A stretch of 64,000 bases of DNA from Adiantum capillus-veneris (taxonomy: Eukaryota; Streptophyta; Polypodiopsida; Polypodiales; Pteridaceae). The number at the start of each line of letters is the position of its first letter. Position 1 is the first letter of the stretch. Shown here one piece after another: positions 1 to 9,207 of the stretch. The translations under genes and the position numbers were made by a program. The stretch covers positions 3,728,501 to 3,792,500 of the forward strand of contig CM043954.1 in NCBI GenBank assembly GCA_014529385.2, written 5' to 3'. The notes under the pieces are model-generated. The model was not told the origin of the DNA and searched no databases. It was given only the letters and a program-made list of their open reading frames with translations.

Positions 1-600
1 TTTCTACGGATGGGTTTGCATAATGGACTTCTTCACCCATATTTTCGTGACCACCTTTTGAGACCTTCGTAGTATTGGAGCAAGTGTTGATTGAAGAGGT
101 TCCCATAGGTAATCGATTAACGACATTTGCTCTTGTTCCAGTGTCCACTAATGCTTGTTCTTCTATGGTACTATCATCAAGTTGCAGAAAAATTCGTAGA
201 TCTATGCCACCTAACCATATAGGCTCTATTTGTATGGATGCTATTGGAGGGAAATTGATGCAATTGTCCTGTTCGTAATTTCTCTGAAGGTTTGCTAGCT
301 CCTTCCTCTTTAATATTCTGATCTTTGCCTCTTCCTTAGCCTGCTCCTGAATATCATGGGCTCGACTTCTTTGCTGGTTTGCTGCATGAATTGTTTGAAG
401 TTCTTCTCGTGTCACTGGGAGAAGATATTTCTAGCCACTCATCCAATTATGCATCTCCTCACTGGCAATGTTGCAAGCTTGATGACACCGCTTTGCGATA
501 TATCATGTATTACAAAAGGCCCAATCCCTCGCTTATTGAGTTTTTTGGAGTGTTTCTTTAGGGTATACACCAAAATGTAATCCCCTTTTGGAAACTCCTT
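1..600 (-). pseudogene. Retroelement fragment L: integrase C-terminal end joined to a retropepsin-like domain
   Basis: Read on the minus strand from 600 downward. The first part resembles the C-terminal region of Ty3/gypsy integrases: a GDYILVY stretch, then RGIGPFVI and SGVIKL. After one frameshift near 480-490 the frame gives EEMHNWMSG, a TAG at 433-431, and then KYLLPVTREEL; this looks like the usual W..G...K.Y ending of the domain. From 430 to the window edge the same frame stays open. It holds a Gln/Glu/Lys-rich linker, then ALVDTGTRANVV, which matches the DTG core of an aspartic protease (DTG codons at 145-137). The gypsy order is normally protease-RT-RNase H-integrase, so protease after integrase is odd. 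It may be a second protease-like domain, a rearranged element, or two elements fused. The family is not identified. Confidence 0.6.
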
Positions 601-926
601 GCAGATTCTCTAAACTTAAATTTAGGTTTTGTGAACTTTGGGGATATTCTCACACTCAATCTAAAATTTAAAGTTGTGATGTTTAGTTGTTAGTCTTTTT
701 GCATTCATGACTTTTTTGGAGCATAGGTCTCTTATACATTTATGTTTCTAATTCATTACAAGTCACTCTAATTAACTGATAGTGAGTGTTGGTAAAAACA
801 AAAAATAAAAAAATGGAGATAAATCTCAAAATTTGTAGGTGGGATTATACTAAATCTAGATTTTTCCTCCAATTGTTGTGGGTGTCCTAACCTTCAAATC
901 AAATGTTGCTAGTGTGTGGCCAATCC

Positions 927-930
<4 letters not shown>
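601..930. other. No gene seen
   Basis: AT-rich sequence with no convincing coding frame, RNA gene or repeat boundary. It separates fragment L from the coiled-coil ORF copy 1. Confidence 0.5.

Positions 931-998
<68 letters not shown>
931..998. repeat. (GA)34 microsatellite
   Basis: An uninterrupted GA dinucleotide run. It lies just 5' of the N-terminal block of the decayed ORF, so an Arg-Glu repeat translated from it is an artefact. Confidence 0.95.
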
Positions 999-1000
<2 letters not shown>

Positions 1001-1059
1001 CTTTTCTTGGCACCCAATCCACTCTATTTCTTGCTTTGTCTTAGTCTCCGACTGGACAG

Positions 1060-1453
1060 TTTTTTAAGACTACCTCCATGGGGGACATACTTCAAAAGAG
1101 CCCATGAACTTATTAGCTCTATTCAGTACAATGGGGAAGCCACCCTCACAAACAGAGACGGAGCTACTGTCAAGGTTAAAATCACTACAGAGATAATCAA
1201 TAAAGCTCTCCGCCTACAACAAGGAACACACAATCTATTGCAAAAAACCAAGGCAATAGACAATGACAAAGCATTTATAAAGAAAAGAGGACACAATTTA
1301 ACCTATCAAGACTTGATCTACTCAGAGATAGAACTGACACTACGACTAATATTGCAACATTTCAAAGTTACAAAAGCTATTGTGCTACACGGAACCACTT
1401 TTGCACATGGCAGTGGTGATGGCAAAGGGGTTGGCAGAAAGAAGAGTAGTTAG
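1060..1453 (+). CDS. N-terminal block of the coiled-coil ORF family, copy 1 (partial)
   Basis: An open frame ending at TAG 1451-1453. Translation after the GA run gives an aromatic/basic lead, then FKRAHELISSIQYNGEATL, VKVKITTEIINKALRLQQG, and a block ending LILQHFKVTKAIVLHG. It aligns without large gaps to 37,510-37,650 (LHRAYELLSSIQ; VSITKEIVAEALKL across a frameshift). An alternation of short helices and strands is likely. No catalytic motif is visible. The true start is not determinable because the GA microsatellite sits directly upstream. Confidence 0.5.
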
Positions 1454-1570
1454 CTGTGATTTTGGAAACTAACTCCTTGACAATATAGTGGAAGCAAACA
1501 TCAAGAGAAGCCAAAAAAGCAAGTCATATATGAATGTTGGACCAATGTTGACTCGAATTTCTTACCAGGT

Positions 1571-2071
1571 ATGATTGATGAACTACCACCTTCTGAAGCA
1601 CAATTGGATCTGATCCACAAGTCTAAAAGGCCAGTAAATCCAGTAGCCAGACCATCTACAAGGCCACAACTAGAGATCAAGAAAACAAGGCAAAGCTCAA
1701 GGAAACAAGACATTGACAGCGAGAAGACAAAATCAGATGCACCAAACAGCGAAGAAGCTAATTCAAAGGACAGAGAAACTCCTTCAGAGTATCAATCTTC
1801 AGATGAGGAACACGAAAGTGAATTTGCAATTAGACACACAAGACTAAAGAAGAGGCCAACCCAGGCGGCAGAAGCAATCCTCATCACACAAGCACAAAGA
1901 CAATGGAAGAAGCACAGGCAAAAAGGGAAAGACTTCGCCAACAAAAGAATGAAGAAAAGAGAAGTCTTGGAATGGAAGCAAATGATGAAAGAGAGGATGA
2001 GGAAGTATGTCCCTACGATTAACAAAAAAGAAACAAACGGAGAATCAAGTACGATGCTTCGCCGACATTGA
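1571..2071 (+). CDS. Charged low-complexity segment of the ORF family, copy 1
   Basis: A 166-residue open stretch rich in Lys, Glu, Ser, Arg and Gln. It has an acidic patch (EYQSSDEEHESEF) followed by a basic one (KRMKKREVLEWKQ). No domain is recognised. It lies between the N-block and the coiled coil, like the charged stretch at 37,850-38,620 in copy 2, and probably belongs to the same decayed protein rather than being a separate gene. Confidence 0.35.
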   Translation: MIDELPPSEAQLDLIHKSKRPVNPVARPSTRPQLEIKKTRQSSRKQDIDSEKTKSDAPNSEEANSKDRETPSEYQSSDEEHESEFAIRHTRLKKRPTQAAEAILITQAQRQWKKHRQKGKDFANKRMKKREVLEWKQMMKERMRKYVPTINKKETNGESSTMLRRH

Positions 2072-3050
2072 AAAGGAAAAAAATTGAAGGGGAAGGGGGA
2101 CAGGAGGTAAAGCTGCCATGAAGTAAAAGGCGGAGTTGGCATCGACGACGAACAGAAGCAGCCTCAAAGCAGGGGGTGAAGGCAACGGGGATGAAGCGGG
2201 AGGGAGGCGAAGAGGAAGTAGGAGAAGGGGAGCCATGGCTGTTTTTTCTAATGTAATGAATTCCTTTAGCTGCCAGCATTGCGTGATAAGGTGTGTGGTT
2301 ACATGAGCACGCAATGGATTCAACTCCTAGAGGGGTCAAGATCAAAACCCATTTATAACGTTTTGAAGCAAGGTAAGGTTCTCCTTAGGAGGAAATGGCT
2401 GGATTGGAAGGAATCTACCAAGGAAATGAATATAATAAAGAATCCACCAGTATGATGAGAATGTCCCTACAACATAGAAAGTCTAAAGCTTTGGAGAGAA
2501 TCAAACAAAGTAAAAGAAAAGAGGTAGCAGAGAATCTGAACATTGCCAGCAAAATGCGCAACGGATTTAGAATGAACTTAAGCATAAAATGGAGCAATGA
2601 GAAAGAGAGGATGCAAAACGTCCACGCATTGATGATCTTGAATCATCCGACAAATCTACCAATGCAAGGGAGAAATCAGAAGGGCAAGAAGAGCAAGGTG
2701 GTCTAGACAACCTTGACAATCAAGAAGGAAACTTTCCATCATCGAAAGAGGAAAAATTACCTTCAAAGGTGGAGACAGAAAGAAGAGAAAACACAATGGA
2801 CACTCCTGAACAAACAACAGACAAAGTTCTGTCACCAAAGCAGACAGTTTAGCAACAAGAGACAGTACTGCCAAAGATCACTACAATTCCGGTTGCTCAT
2901 AAAGTAAAAATAACAAAAAAGGAAATTACTAATGAGGCTGGTACTTCTGACCAAGGATGAAGAAGTCAAAAACAACCAAGGTTGCCTCATTCAAAGAGGC
3001 TGTAGTAGATGAAGGAGCACAAATGATCAGGTCATTTGACATTGATGTTC

Positions 3051-3643
3051 ATTTAGGCCAGCTCAAGCTCCAGCTTCAATGACACAACCTGCAAGAATTA
3101 GAGCTGGAGGACACAAAAAAGGAGGCAACAAAAGCGGCTGAAAACACACACAAACTACAAACCAAAATCGAGGAGTCGCAAAAATTACAACTACAACTCC
3201 AGTCAGAATTACAGACAGAACATGAAAATGTTACGTATTACTACAAAGAAGTCCAAGCATTTAACGAATCCAACACAAATCTACAGGTCAAGCAACAAAG
3301 GCTAGAAGAAGAGCTAGCCAGGGAGAAGGAACAGAATGAGAAGCTACAAGAGTCTTATGCAGTGGTCATCAAGACTCTAACATAGCTTTTAGCCTTGCAA
3401 GAGACGCCAAGTTCTACAAGCACATCAGCTAAACCGACCTTGCTGGCAAAGGAGGTTCAGGATTTAAAGGATACCCTTGCTCAAAAGCGGTATGATAGGA
3501 AAATCATGACAGTCGAGCATGGAGCTTTGCAAAAGGCTAAAGATAAAGAGATTGAAAATTTGAGGAAGAAACTGGCAGAGGCAAAGGAAGAAATGATTGC
3601 TCAGAGGGAAACACAGAGAATCCAATACAGACAATCCCTGTAG
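3051..3643 (+). pseudogene. Long coiled-coil segment of the ORF family, copy 1
   Basis: One frame runs about 197 codons with only TGA near 3,089, TAG near 3,382 and a final TAG at 3,641-3,643. The protein is a near-continuous heptad pattern rich in Leu/Gln/Glu/Lys (for example LQTKIEESQKLQLQLQSEL and DKEIENLRKKLAEAKEEM), broken by a Ser/Thr/Pro hinge (ETPSSTSTSAKPT) at about 3,400-3,440. The two TAG stops are what CAG (Gln) gives after a C-to-T change. Copy 2 has a shorter coiled coil at 38,909-39,223. Confidence 0.55.
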
Positions 3644-3831
3644 AAGTCACACAAACAGAAGGACCGTGACAGTTCACTTTCGAATCTCACTATGTAGATA
3701 TGCCAGGTACAAGCACAGAAACGGCAATGCACAACTTTGAAGATCCAGCCATGAAGTCAATCTCAGACACTGCAAAAGATGAAATTCAGTGATGGATCTC
3801 AGAAGTCAAAGACCCTTCACACAAAGAATAT

Positions 3832-4212
3832 TTGCAACATGAGCTCAAGGTGTTGGACACAGCTGCCCTTCTCATGATCACTCTTGACAAAGTGGTGAAA
3901 AATCTAGGGCACGAAATGATTGCACTCCCACTAATGAGGCAGAGGCTCTTTTATCGAAAAGAAAAATGCTACATGTCCTCGAGCGTAACCAAAAAGGAGA
4001 TTACAGGGATGTTCTTGTCACTACCATATAGGTACAGACGATCATCAACAATCAACCAACCTAACAAAGAAAATGGTTTGAGTAGCACCCAACCGATGAA
4101 ACCTATTATAGAAACCAGCATCTCCGAATCGGCCCCACATATTGTCCCATTAACAGACGGCGATCCTGGGAAAGCTTTTTTTCATGGAAAAGCAAAAGAC
4201 CAACAGTTCTAA
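3832..4212 (+). CDS. Segment between coiled coil and C-block, copy 1
   Basis: A 126-residue open stretch with ELKVLDTAALLMITLDK near its start and a Ser/Pro-rich end. No known domain. By position it matches the 39,866-40,110 stretch of copy 2, but I see only weak residue similarity, so membership in the same protein is inferred from order. Confidence 0.3.
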   Translation: MQHELKVLDTAALLMITLDKVVKNLGHEMIALPLMRQRLFYRKEKCYMSSSVTKKEITGMFLSLPYRYRRSSTINQPNKENGLSSTQPMKPIIETSISESAPHIVPLTDGDPGKAFFHGKAKDQQF

Positions 4213-4297
4213 ACTACCCAGTCGTAACCAAGCCAAGCAATAACATCCTCCTTTCAAAAAATTAAATGCTTCACACGCTCAGAGGAGTTGTCAACAT

Positions 4298-4645
4298 GAT
4301 GAAGGAAATAGCAGATATTGCATGACAAATGCTTGTCAAAATTGCAAAGATGCTAATCACCTGCATAACGGCATTCAATGATATAGAAGCAGCAGAGCAT
4401 CCTTGGGAGGTCTTTGTGGAAGGCACAAGAGGACTATGCTAGAATATGGAAAAAGAGGTTCCCAGCAAAAACATCATCATGGGATTGTATGCAAGAGTTA
4501 TGTTTTTGCCCTCCCACTACATGCAAACCTTTAAGGAGGCATGTATGACAGGATTCTTTGAAGTCGACTCCTCCATCTTTAATCACATGACCAAAGACTT
4601 ACCAGCTCAGTATATCACGTATTAGAGCACTCTCAGCAATAATCC
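4298..4645 (+). pseudogene. C-terminal conserved block of the ORF family, copy 1
   Basis: One frame with three in-frame stops (TGA, TAG, TAG). It reads MLVKIAKMLITCITAF, then W..F.EGTRGLC, then MGLYARVMFLPSHYMQTF and a GFF. Copy 2 at 40,110-40,444 gives MFIRISKIILTCMQTF, W.SFLES.GLC, and YGLFARVMFLPSYYMQNF with a GFF. Spacing between these blocks is the same, so this is a real conserved domain of about 90-100 residues. Function unknown. Confidence 0.6.
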
Positions 4646-4764
4646 TTTTAGAGAGCTGGAAACAAGGATGGAGATCGAGGCAAGGGAAAAAAAATCCAGG
4701 TGACTAATAGGGACGCTGGAAAAGAGACTGATCAACTACTAAAGGCAACAGTCAAATGCAGATT

Positions 4765-5239
4765 CTTGCCTTGTGTGAGGGTGTGTGTGTTCTCTCTCTA
4801 GCCCCCTCTTGTAGGGCTCGCCCCCTCCTTGTAGGGATATTTGTTGACTTTGTGGAACACCTTACCCTCAAGCACCTTAGTCAGCAAGCATGACAAGCAC
4901 CTCAAGCACCTTAGTCATCAAGCACGACAAGCACCTCAAGCTTGGGCCTGGTTCCCACCTCAAGCTCAGCCCTAGCTTATCTAAGGTCAAAGGACTTTTA
5001 GCACTAACCTTTGGAGGTCTTTAATGAATCTAACCCTAAGGTCTTTAAGCTCCATTAGCTAACCTGGCTCTTTGATAGATCATCTCTCATTTGGGTCCCT
5101 TTACCATTGGCCCCGTGTCAAGATAGACCCAAAAGCAGTCTATATTCTAACCCTTGTTCTCGTCTATTCTCCCACATGAAATGATCATTTTAATATGGGA
5201 TGATCATTTCGGTTGGTTAGGTATTAGATTTTTATGACA
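4765..5239 (+). repeat. Dispersed repeat R, copy 1
   Basis: About 475 bp that recurs at 23,597-23,625 plus 29,966-30,467, where element E splits it. It begins CTTGCCTTGTGTGAGGG and ends near TTTTATGACAT. It carries internal short tandem units built on CAAGCACCTTAGTCAGCAAG. It could be a solo LTR, but I found no target-site duplication and the shared sequence extends past the TG that would be the LTR start. No coding capacity seen. Confidence 0.7.
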
Positions 5240-5760
5240 TAGTATGGGCTGTTGATTTTAATTTTTTTGATCTCGCATTTGATCTCACTTGGCTTCTACT
5301 AGTGTGTCCCTTTGGAGCATTTGTATAGAGGACCATATTTGTGTAGGCATTAAACTTGCATATTTGACATTCTTGGCTATGGATGGTTGTTAATTATAGT
5401 GTCTATGGTAGGTTTGTGCTACTATCAAATGTTTGTACAATGATTGACTATTTTTTATTTGTCTACCCACTATTTTAATTTTGAAAGCCATGTATAGGAG
5501 ATATGATTGGTTTGGTTTGAGAGGTATTTCCACACATGGAAATGTTATTTATCATCGCATTGTTGTGCTCCATGATGGAGCCTATGGGTATGTCACGAGC
5601 TTTGGTGGTCGTGTTGAGGTAATGCTCTTCTAAATATGCAATTTTTCTTAAGTCGTCATTGTGTATTATCATCTTATCATCTTGTTGCTCTAAGTGTATT
5701 GCAGTGTGATGTAGTTTCATTGTTCTCTTCAACTTATGGTGCATAGGGATGCAATGCAGC
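5240..5760. other. No gene seen
   Basis: AT-rich spacer between repeat R and the copia element at 5,766. No supported coding frame or RNA gene. Confidence 0.5.
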
Positions 5761-5765
5761 CATCT

Positions 5766-5955
5766 TGTTGGGGTATAGGCGCATGTGCCTTGCCCGGCTG
5801 CTCAGAGTCTGGGCGCCCACTGACTTGTATACCTTATACATAGCATAAGTGTATAGGGGGCTGCTCACTCTTTGAGTCTCCCCACCCATATCTGTGTTGT
5901 GTGTCTCCTTCTCTCTCTCTCACTCTCCGTCTGTGGTGCTCCCCGATCCACTTCA
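5766..5955 (+). repeat. 5' LTR (190 bp) of the 5.8-9.4 kb copia element
   Basis: Starts TGTTGGGGTATAGGCG and ends ...CCACTTCA, directly before the primer site. Nearly identical to 9,018-9,207 and 9,208-9,394. A CT-rich stretch lies near its 3' end. Confidence 0.9.
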
Positions 5956-5970
5956 ATTGGTATCAGAGCT
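5956..5970 (+). promoter_or_regulatory. Primer-binding site, initiator Met-tRNA type
   Basis: ATTGGTATCAGAGCT immediately follows the 5' LTR; TGGTATCAGAGC is complementary to the 3' end of plant initiator tRNA-Met, the usual copia primer. Confidence 0.85.
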
Positions 5971-7087
5971 ATGGTGACCGCGGAGAGCACGACGGCCTTG
6001 AGAGCTTCGAGACGATAGCTCGCGCGATAGCTCGCTCGCTCTCAACGGTGGAGTTCGATCATGGAGTTTCACGGAGAGCGATTTTAGCTTGAGGAGCATT
6101 GTCTTTGGAGCTTAGGAGCTTGGTGTGGTCAAGCTTGGTCGAGGAGGCGGTTGCGGCTTCCTTGGTGAGAGGAGCTTTTGAGCTCAGTGGAGCTCGTTAG
6201 AGAAGTGCTTGGCAGAGGAGAGCTTGACATTCGAGTGCTTGGATGTTGTTGTGGCAGAGCTCTTGCGTTGGAGCTTGCATTGAGAGGACATTGCATTACG
6301 TAGAGTGGAGCAAGAGCAGGTTCAAAACTGTGTGCAGCTCGTTTTTGCCATTTTCGGGCTCTAAAACGCAGTTTTTTGCGTAGCTCCGTCATACAGAGTC
6401 AGATCTACATGATCCAGGAGTCTAGGTCAGGGTTTTGGCACGCTCCGGACACGATGGTGATGTCTATTTGCTGAAATTATGCTTTGAATTACAGCAGGTA
6501 CAGCAGCAGGTTTATTTGTGCACTTTCGGGTCCCAAAAACACTGTTTTTGATATATCTCACACACACGGAGTATTTTCTGCAGCAACCAGCAAATTCATA
6601 GGTGTACACAGGTTTTTGGATATGCATTTGTCCAGAGAGCCACTCATGCGAGAGTGAGCTATGTTGCCATGGTCTTGGCGGTTTATGTATGCCATATATG
6701 GATTTGTGTATTTGTTTATGGCTGAGATTATTTGAGTGGTACTCCGACAAGAGCGGGTATGCTCATATGTATGACTTTGTGAGGTGATTCCGGTCAAGTT
6801 TATTCCCGGATTGGCCATTGTGGCATATATTATTGTCTCTTTGAGGTTTACTGTTGAGATTTTGCTCCAGTTACAAAGGAGACTCTGCCAAAATTTTGTC
6901 AGATATTTATGCGCGATTGAGTCATATTGACTTGTGATTTTGTGCAAGGTTTTGCACAGTTATTGGTGCAACTTTGCATCAGGTTTTGAGCCATATTTGC
7001 AGACTTTTGTTGATGCGATTCGAGCCAGTTTAGGGATGATTTGGTTGACATTTGCTACTCATTGTTGGTTGCTCTTTTGCGAGCATT

Positions 7088-7357
7088 ATGGCTGATTTTT
7101 CATTTGACTTCCAACGTTATGGTCTGATACAGTTTGATGGTGCAGATTTTGTTGCTTGGAATGAGCATATGCTTGTTGCATTGGCGGATTTGGGGCAGGA
7201 TAAACCCTTGTGTGGTTTATCGGCGAAGCCCAAGTCTATGTGTGATGATGATTGGCAGGATCTTGATGAGTTAGCAATGTCTACGATTCGTTTGCATCTG
7301 GTTGAGTCTGTTGACTGGCAGGTCTCGAGGGAGACTACAAATCATGCTTTATGGTAG
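7088..7357 (+). pseudogene. gag N-terminal part (UBN2-type) of the non-autonomous copia element
   Basis: ATG at 7,088 starts MADFSFDFQRYGLIQFDGAD. It continues with FVAWNEHMLVALADLGQDK, DDDWQDLDELAMSTIRLHL and ESVDWQV, the pattern of copia gag proteins (domain UBN2 / DUF4219 style). A TAG at 7,355-7,357 interrupts it after NHALW; the frame then continues SLHAMYAKS into the next segment. The middle of gag, normally about 100 residues, is missing after MYAKS, which fits the shortened, non-autonomous nature of the element. Confidence 0.75.
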
Positions 7358-7369
7358 AGTTTACATGCT

Positions 7370-8938
7370 ATGTACGCGAAATCCATGTCTACATGGAAGT
7401 CTAGTCCCACTTCTATGTCCATGGGAGAGATTGGTCCCACACGCAAGTCTCGACGGCATAGAGACTTGACATGTTGGCATTGTGGACATAGAGGGCACAT
7501 TAGGCGTCGATGTTTCAGGCATTTGAGACAACGGAGGCGACAGATGCGTGATGCAGATTTGGGCATGACACATGCTAGTGAGATCAGTACGGTGGTTATT
7601 GGGTATGCTTGTGACGGCGATGTCACATTTACATCTAGCTTGTCTTCAGACGATCTTATGTCTACGGATTGCATATTGGATTGCACATTGTCTTCATATT
7701 GGTTACTAGATTCAGATGCTACTTTCCATGTCACGTCGCATCGTGAGTGGTTTAGCACGTTTTCTAGTGGGAGACTTGGTTGTGTGCACATGGCTGATGG
7801 TGCTGTGTATGACATTGAGGGTGCAGGAGACGTATGTTTGTCCTTGCCCATTGGTATGAGATTTACCCTGCGTCATGTGCGTTATGTGCCAGATCTGAGA
7901 CGGGATTTGATCTCAGTCAGACAGTTACGGGATAGTGGATGTTGGGTATCGTTGCTTGAGCGATCTTTTGCGTTGCATTTGGGTTCGCTAGTGATTGCGA
8001 GAGGTGCCAAAAGTGGTACAGGTTACGCATTGCATGTGGATCACGGGAGAGACGGTGTTGTCTCTCTGATCACGCAACCAGGTAGAGAGCGAGAGAGCAG
8101 GCGAGTCTCTTTTGCTTGTGGGTTGCAGGATGCTTTGCATGGAGTGCAGAGTAGTGAGCTCGTTGTGCACACGGTTGGGGCACGACTTGAGCAGTCACAC
8201 AGAGAGGTGACAGAGTCAGACATGCATGCTTTGCTAGTGACTGAGCAAAGCAGAGAGTCAGTTGTGCGAGATACTTCTATGCAGGATAGACAGGTAGAGC
8301 GGTCTTGCTCTAGTGAGTCACGACAGGAGGACGTTGTGCAAGAGTCTATGCATACGGAGTTAGAGCATGAGAGCTCTAGTGAGTCACTGCAGATTGAGTG
8401 GTCATATTTACAGTGGATGATTGCAGAGGCTGAGATGTCAGCGATTATGCAGTCATTCCTTTCTATGCTCGACAGTGAGCATGGGGATATAGTTGTGCAG
8501 GATATGTCTTCCAGCAGACATCTAGAGCAGCTGGTTTGCTCTGAGGTTGCACGACAGGTTGATGCGTCTTTTGCGGGCAGTCAGGAGATGCATGTGGCTG
8601 ACACGCCTTGTCAGTCAGAGATGCCTATTTCCAGGGATATATATGTTGATGCATGCTCCGTAGAGCTAGCAGGGCCCGCTAGCATTGCATCGGCATTCGG
8701 TGGTCTCATGTATGAGATGCTGATCTTGAGACCGGATATCGCAGCTGCAGTGGGAGCATTTGCAGTTGGGGTTGTCAGTCGTTTGTTGACTGATGATGGC
8801 ATAGTGCACGAGGGAGATATGCAGGTATTGCGTATATACTTGCAATACGTGTGCGGTACGTCTGGTGGTGTATGGACTTACACGGGAGCAGGACAGCCGG
8901 ATGCACACGATCACAGCCAGCCAGTGGGCATCGGTTGA
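7370..8938 (+). CDS. Fused gag-protease with novel middle and RT-tail remnant, 522 aa
   Basis: The longest intact frame of this element. Residues 35-48 are a CCHC zinc knuckle (CWHCGHRGHIRRRC). Residues 111-130 are the retropepsin core, but the catalytic triplet reads DSD (114-116) instead of DSG. The conserved protease/GAG-pre-integrase border follows (RHVRYVPDLRRDLISV). About residues 240-420 are a Glu/Ser/Gln/Met-rich stretch with repeats of ESS/SES type that I cannot assign. Residues about 430-500 (FGGLMYEMLILRPDIAAAVG, YLQYVCGTSGGVW) match the end of the copia reverse transcriptase region (G.LMY....RPDI..AV; YL.GT). Integrase and RT catalytic parts are therefore deleted and the ends fused in frame. 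The ATG at 7,370 is only the first Met after the stop at 7,357. Confidence 0.75.
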   Translation: MYAKSMSTWKSSPTSMSMGEIGPTRKSRRHRDLTCWHCGHRGHIRRRCFRHLRQRRRQMRDADLGMTHASEISTVVIGYACDGDVTFTSSLSSDDLMSTDCILDCTLSSYWLLDSDATFHVTSHREWFSTFSSGRLGCVHMADGAVYDIEGAGDVCLSLPIGMRFTLRHVRYVPDLRRDLISVRQLRDSGCWVSLLERSFALHLGSLVIARGAKSGTGYALHVDHGRDGVVSLITQPGRERESRRVSFACGLQDALHGVQSSELVVHTVGARLEQSHREVTESDMHALLVTEQSRESVVRDTSMQDRQVERSCSSESRQEDVVQESMHTELEHESSSESLQIEWSYLQWMIAEAEMSAIMQSFLSMLDSEHGDIVVQDMSSSRHLEQLVCSEVARQVDASFAGSQEMHVADTPCQSEMPISRDIYVDACSVELAGPASIASAFGGLMYEMLILRPDIAAAVGAFAVGVVSRLLTDDGIVHEGDMQVLRIYLQYVCGTSGGVWTYTGAGQPDAHDHSQPVGIG

Positions 8939-9017
8939 GAGCGGTTTTCTCTCACCTTTTGTAGTCTTTAGACTAGGTTCCCTTGCTTAAAGGCACAATC
9001 GCCTTTAAGTGTGAGGT

Positions 9018-9207
9018 TGTTAGTGTATAGGCGCCTGTGCCTTGCCCGGCCGCCCAGAGTCTGGGCGCCCACTAACTTGTATACCTTATACATAGCATAA
9101 GTGTATAGGGGGCTGCTCACTCTTTGAGTCTCCCCACCCATATCTGTGTTGTGTGTCTCCTTCTCTCTCTCTCACTCTCCGTCTGTGGTGCTCCCCGATC
9201 CCCTTCA
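9018..9207 (+). repeat. 3' LTR (190 bp) of the 5.8-9.4 kb copia element
   Basis: Starts TGTTAGTGTATAGGCG, ends ...CCCCTTCA. Preceded by AAGTGTGAGGT, a weak polypurine tract. Same length as the 5' LTR. Confidence 0.9.

Larger units (their letters stand above)
1060..4740 (+). pseudogene. Unrecognised repeat-encoded ORF, copy 1 (N-block, charged middle, coiled coil, C-block)
   Basis: A decayed long reading frame of about 3.7 kb, broken by stops and frameshifts. Four parts can be read: an N-block (about 1,090-1,450, with RAHELISSIQ and VKITTEIINKALRL), a Lys/Glu/Ser-rich middle (1,571-2,071 and onward), a long coiled coil (3,051-3,643), and a C-block (4,298-4,645, with ARVMFLPSHYMQTF). The same parts in the same order occur at 37,480-40,560. 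Similarity between the copies is clear in the protein frame (RA.EL.SSIQ..G.A; ARVMFLPS.YMQ.F), so the frame was once translated. I do not recognise the family. The N-block vaguely recalls the 'putative plant transposon protein' type of domain, but I cannot confirm that. A gag-like or non-autonomous element protein is the likeliest reading. Confidence 0.65.

Noticed and set aside
4772-5238. Repeat R as a solo LTR (TGTGTGAG...TGACA)
   Set aside because: The two copies share sequence 5' of the TG, and no target-site duplication is present, so LTR ends are not supported.
5956-5970. tRNA gene because of the tRNA-complementary stretch
   Set aside because: Only the ~12-15 base primer complement is present (also at 11,573, 41,494, 56,973 and others); no cloverleaf.
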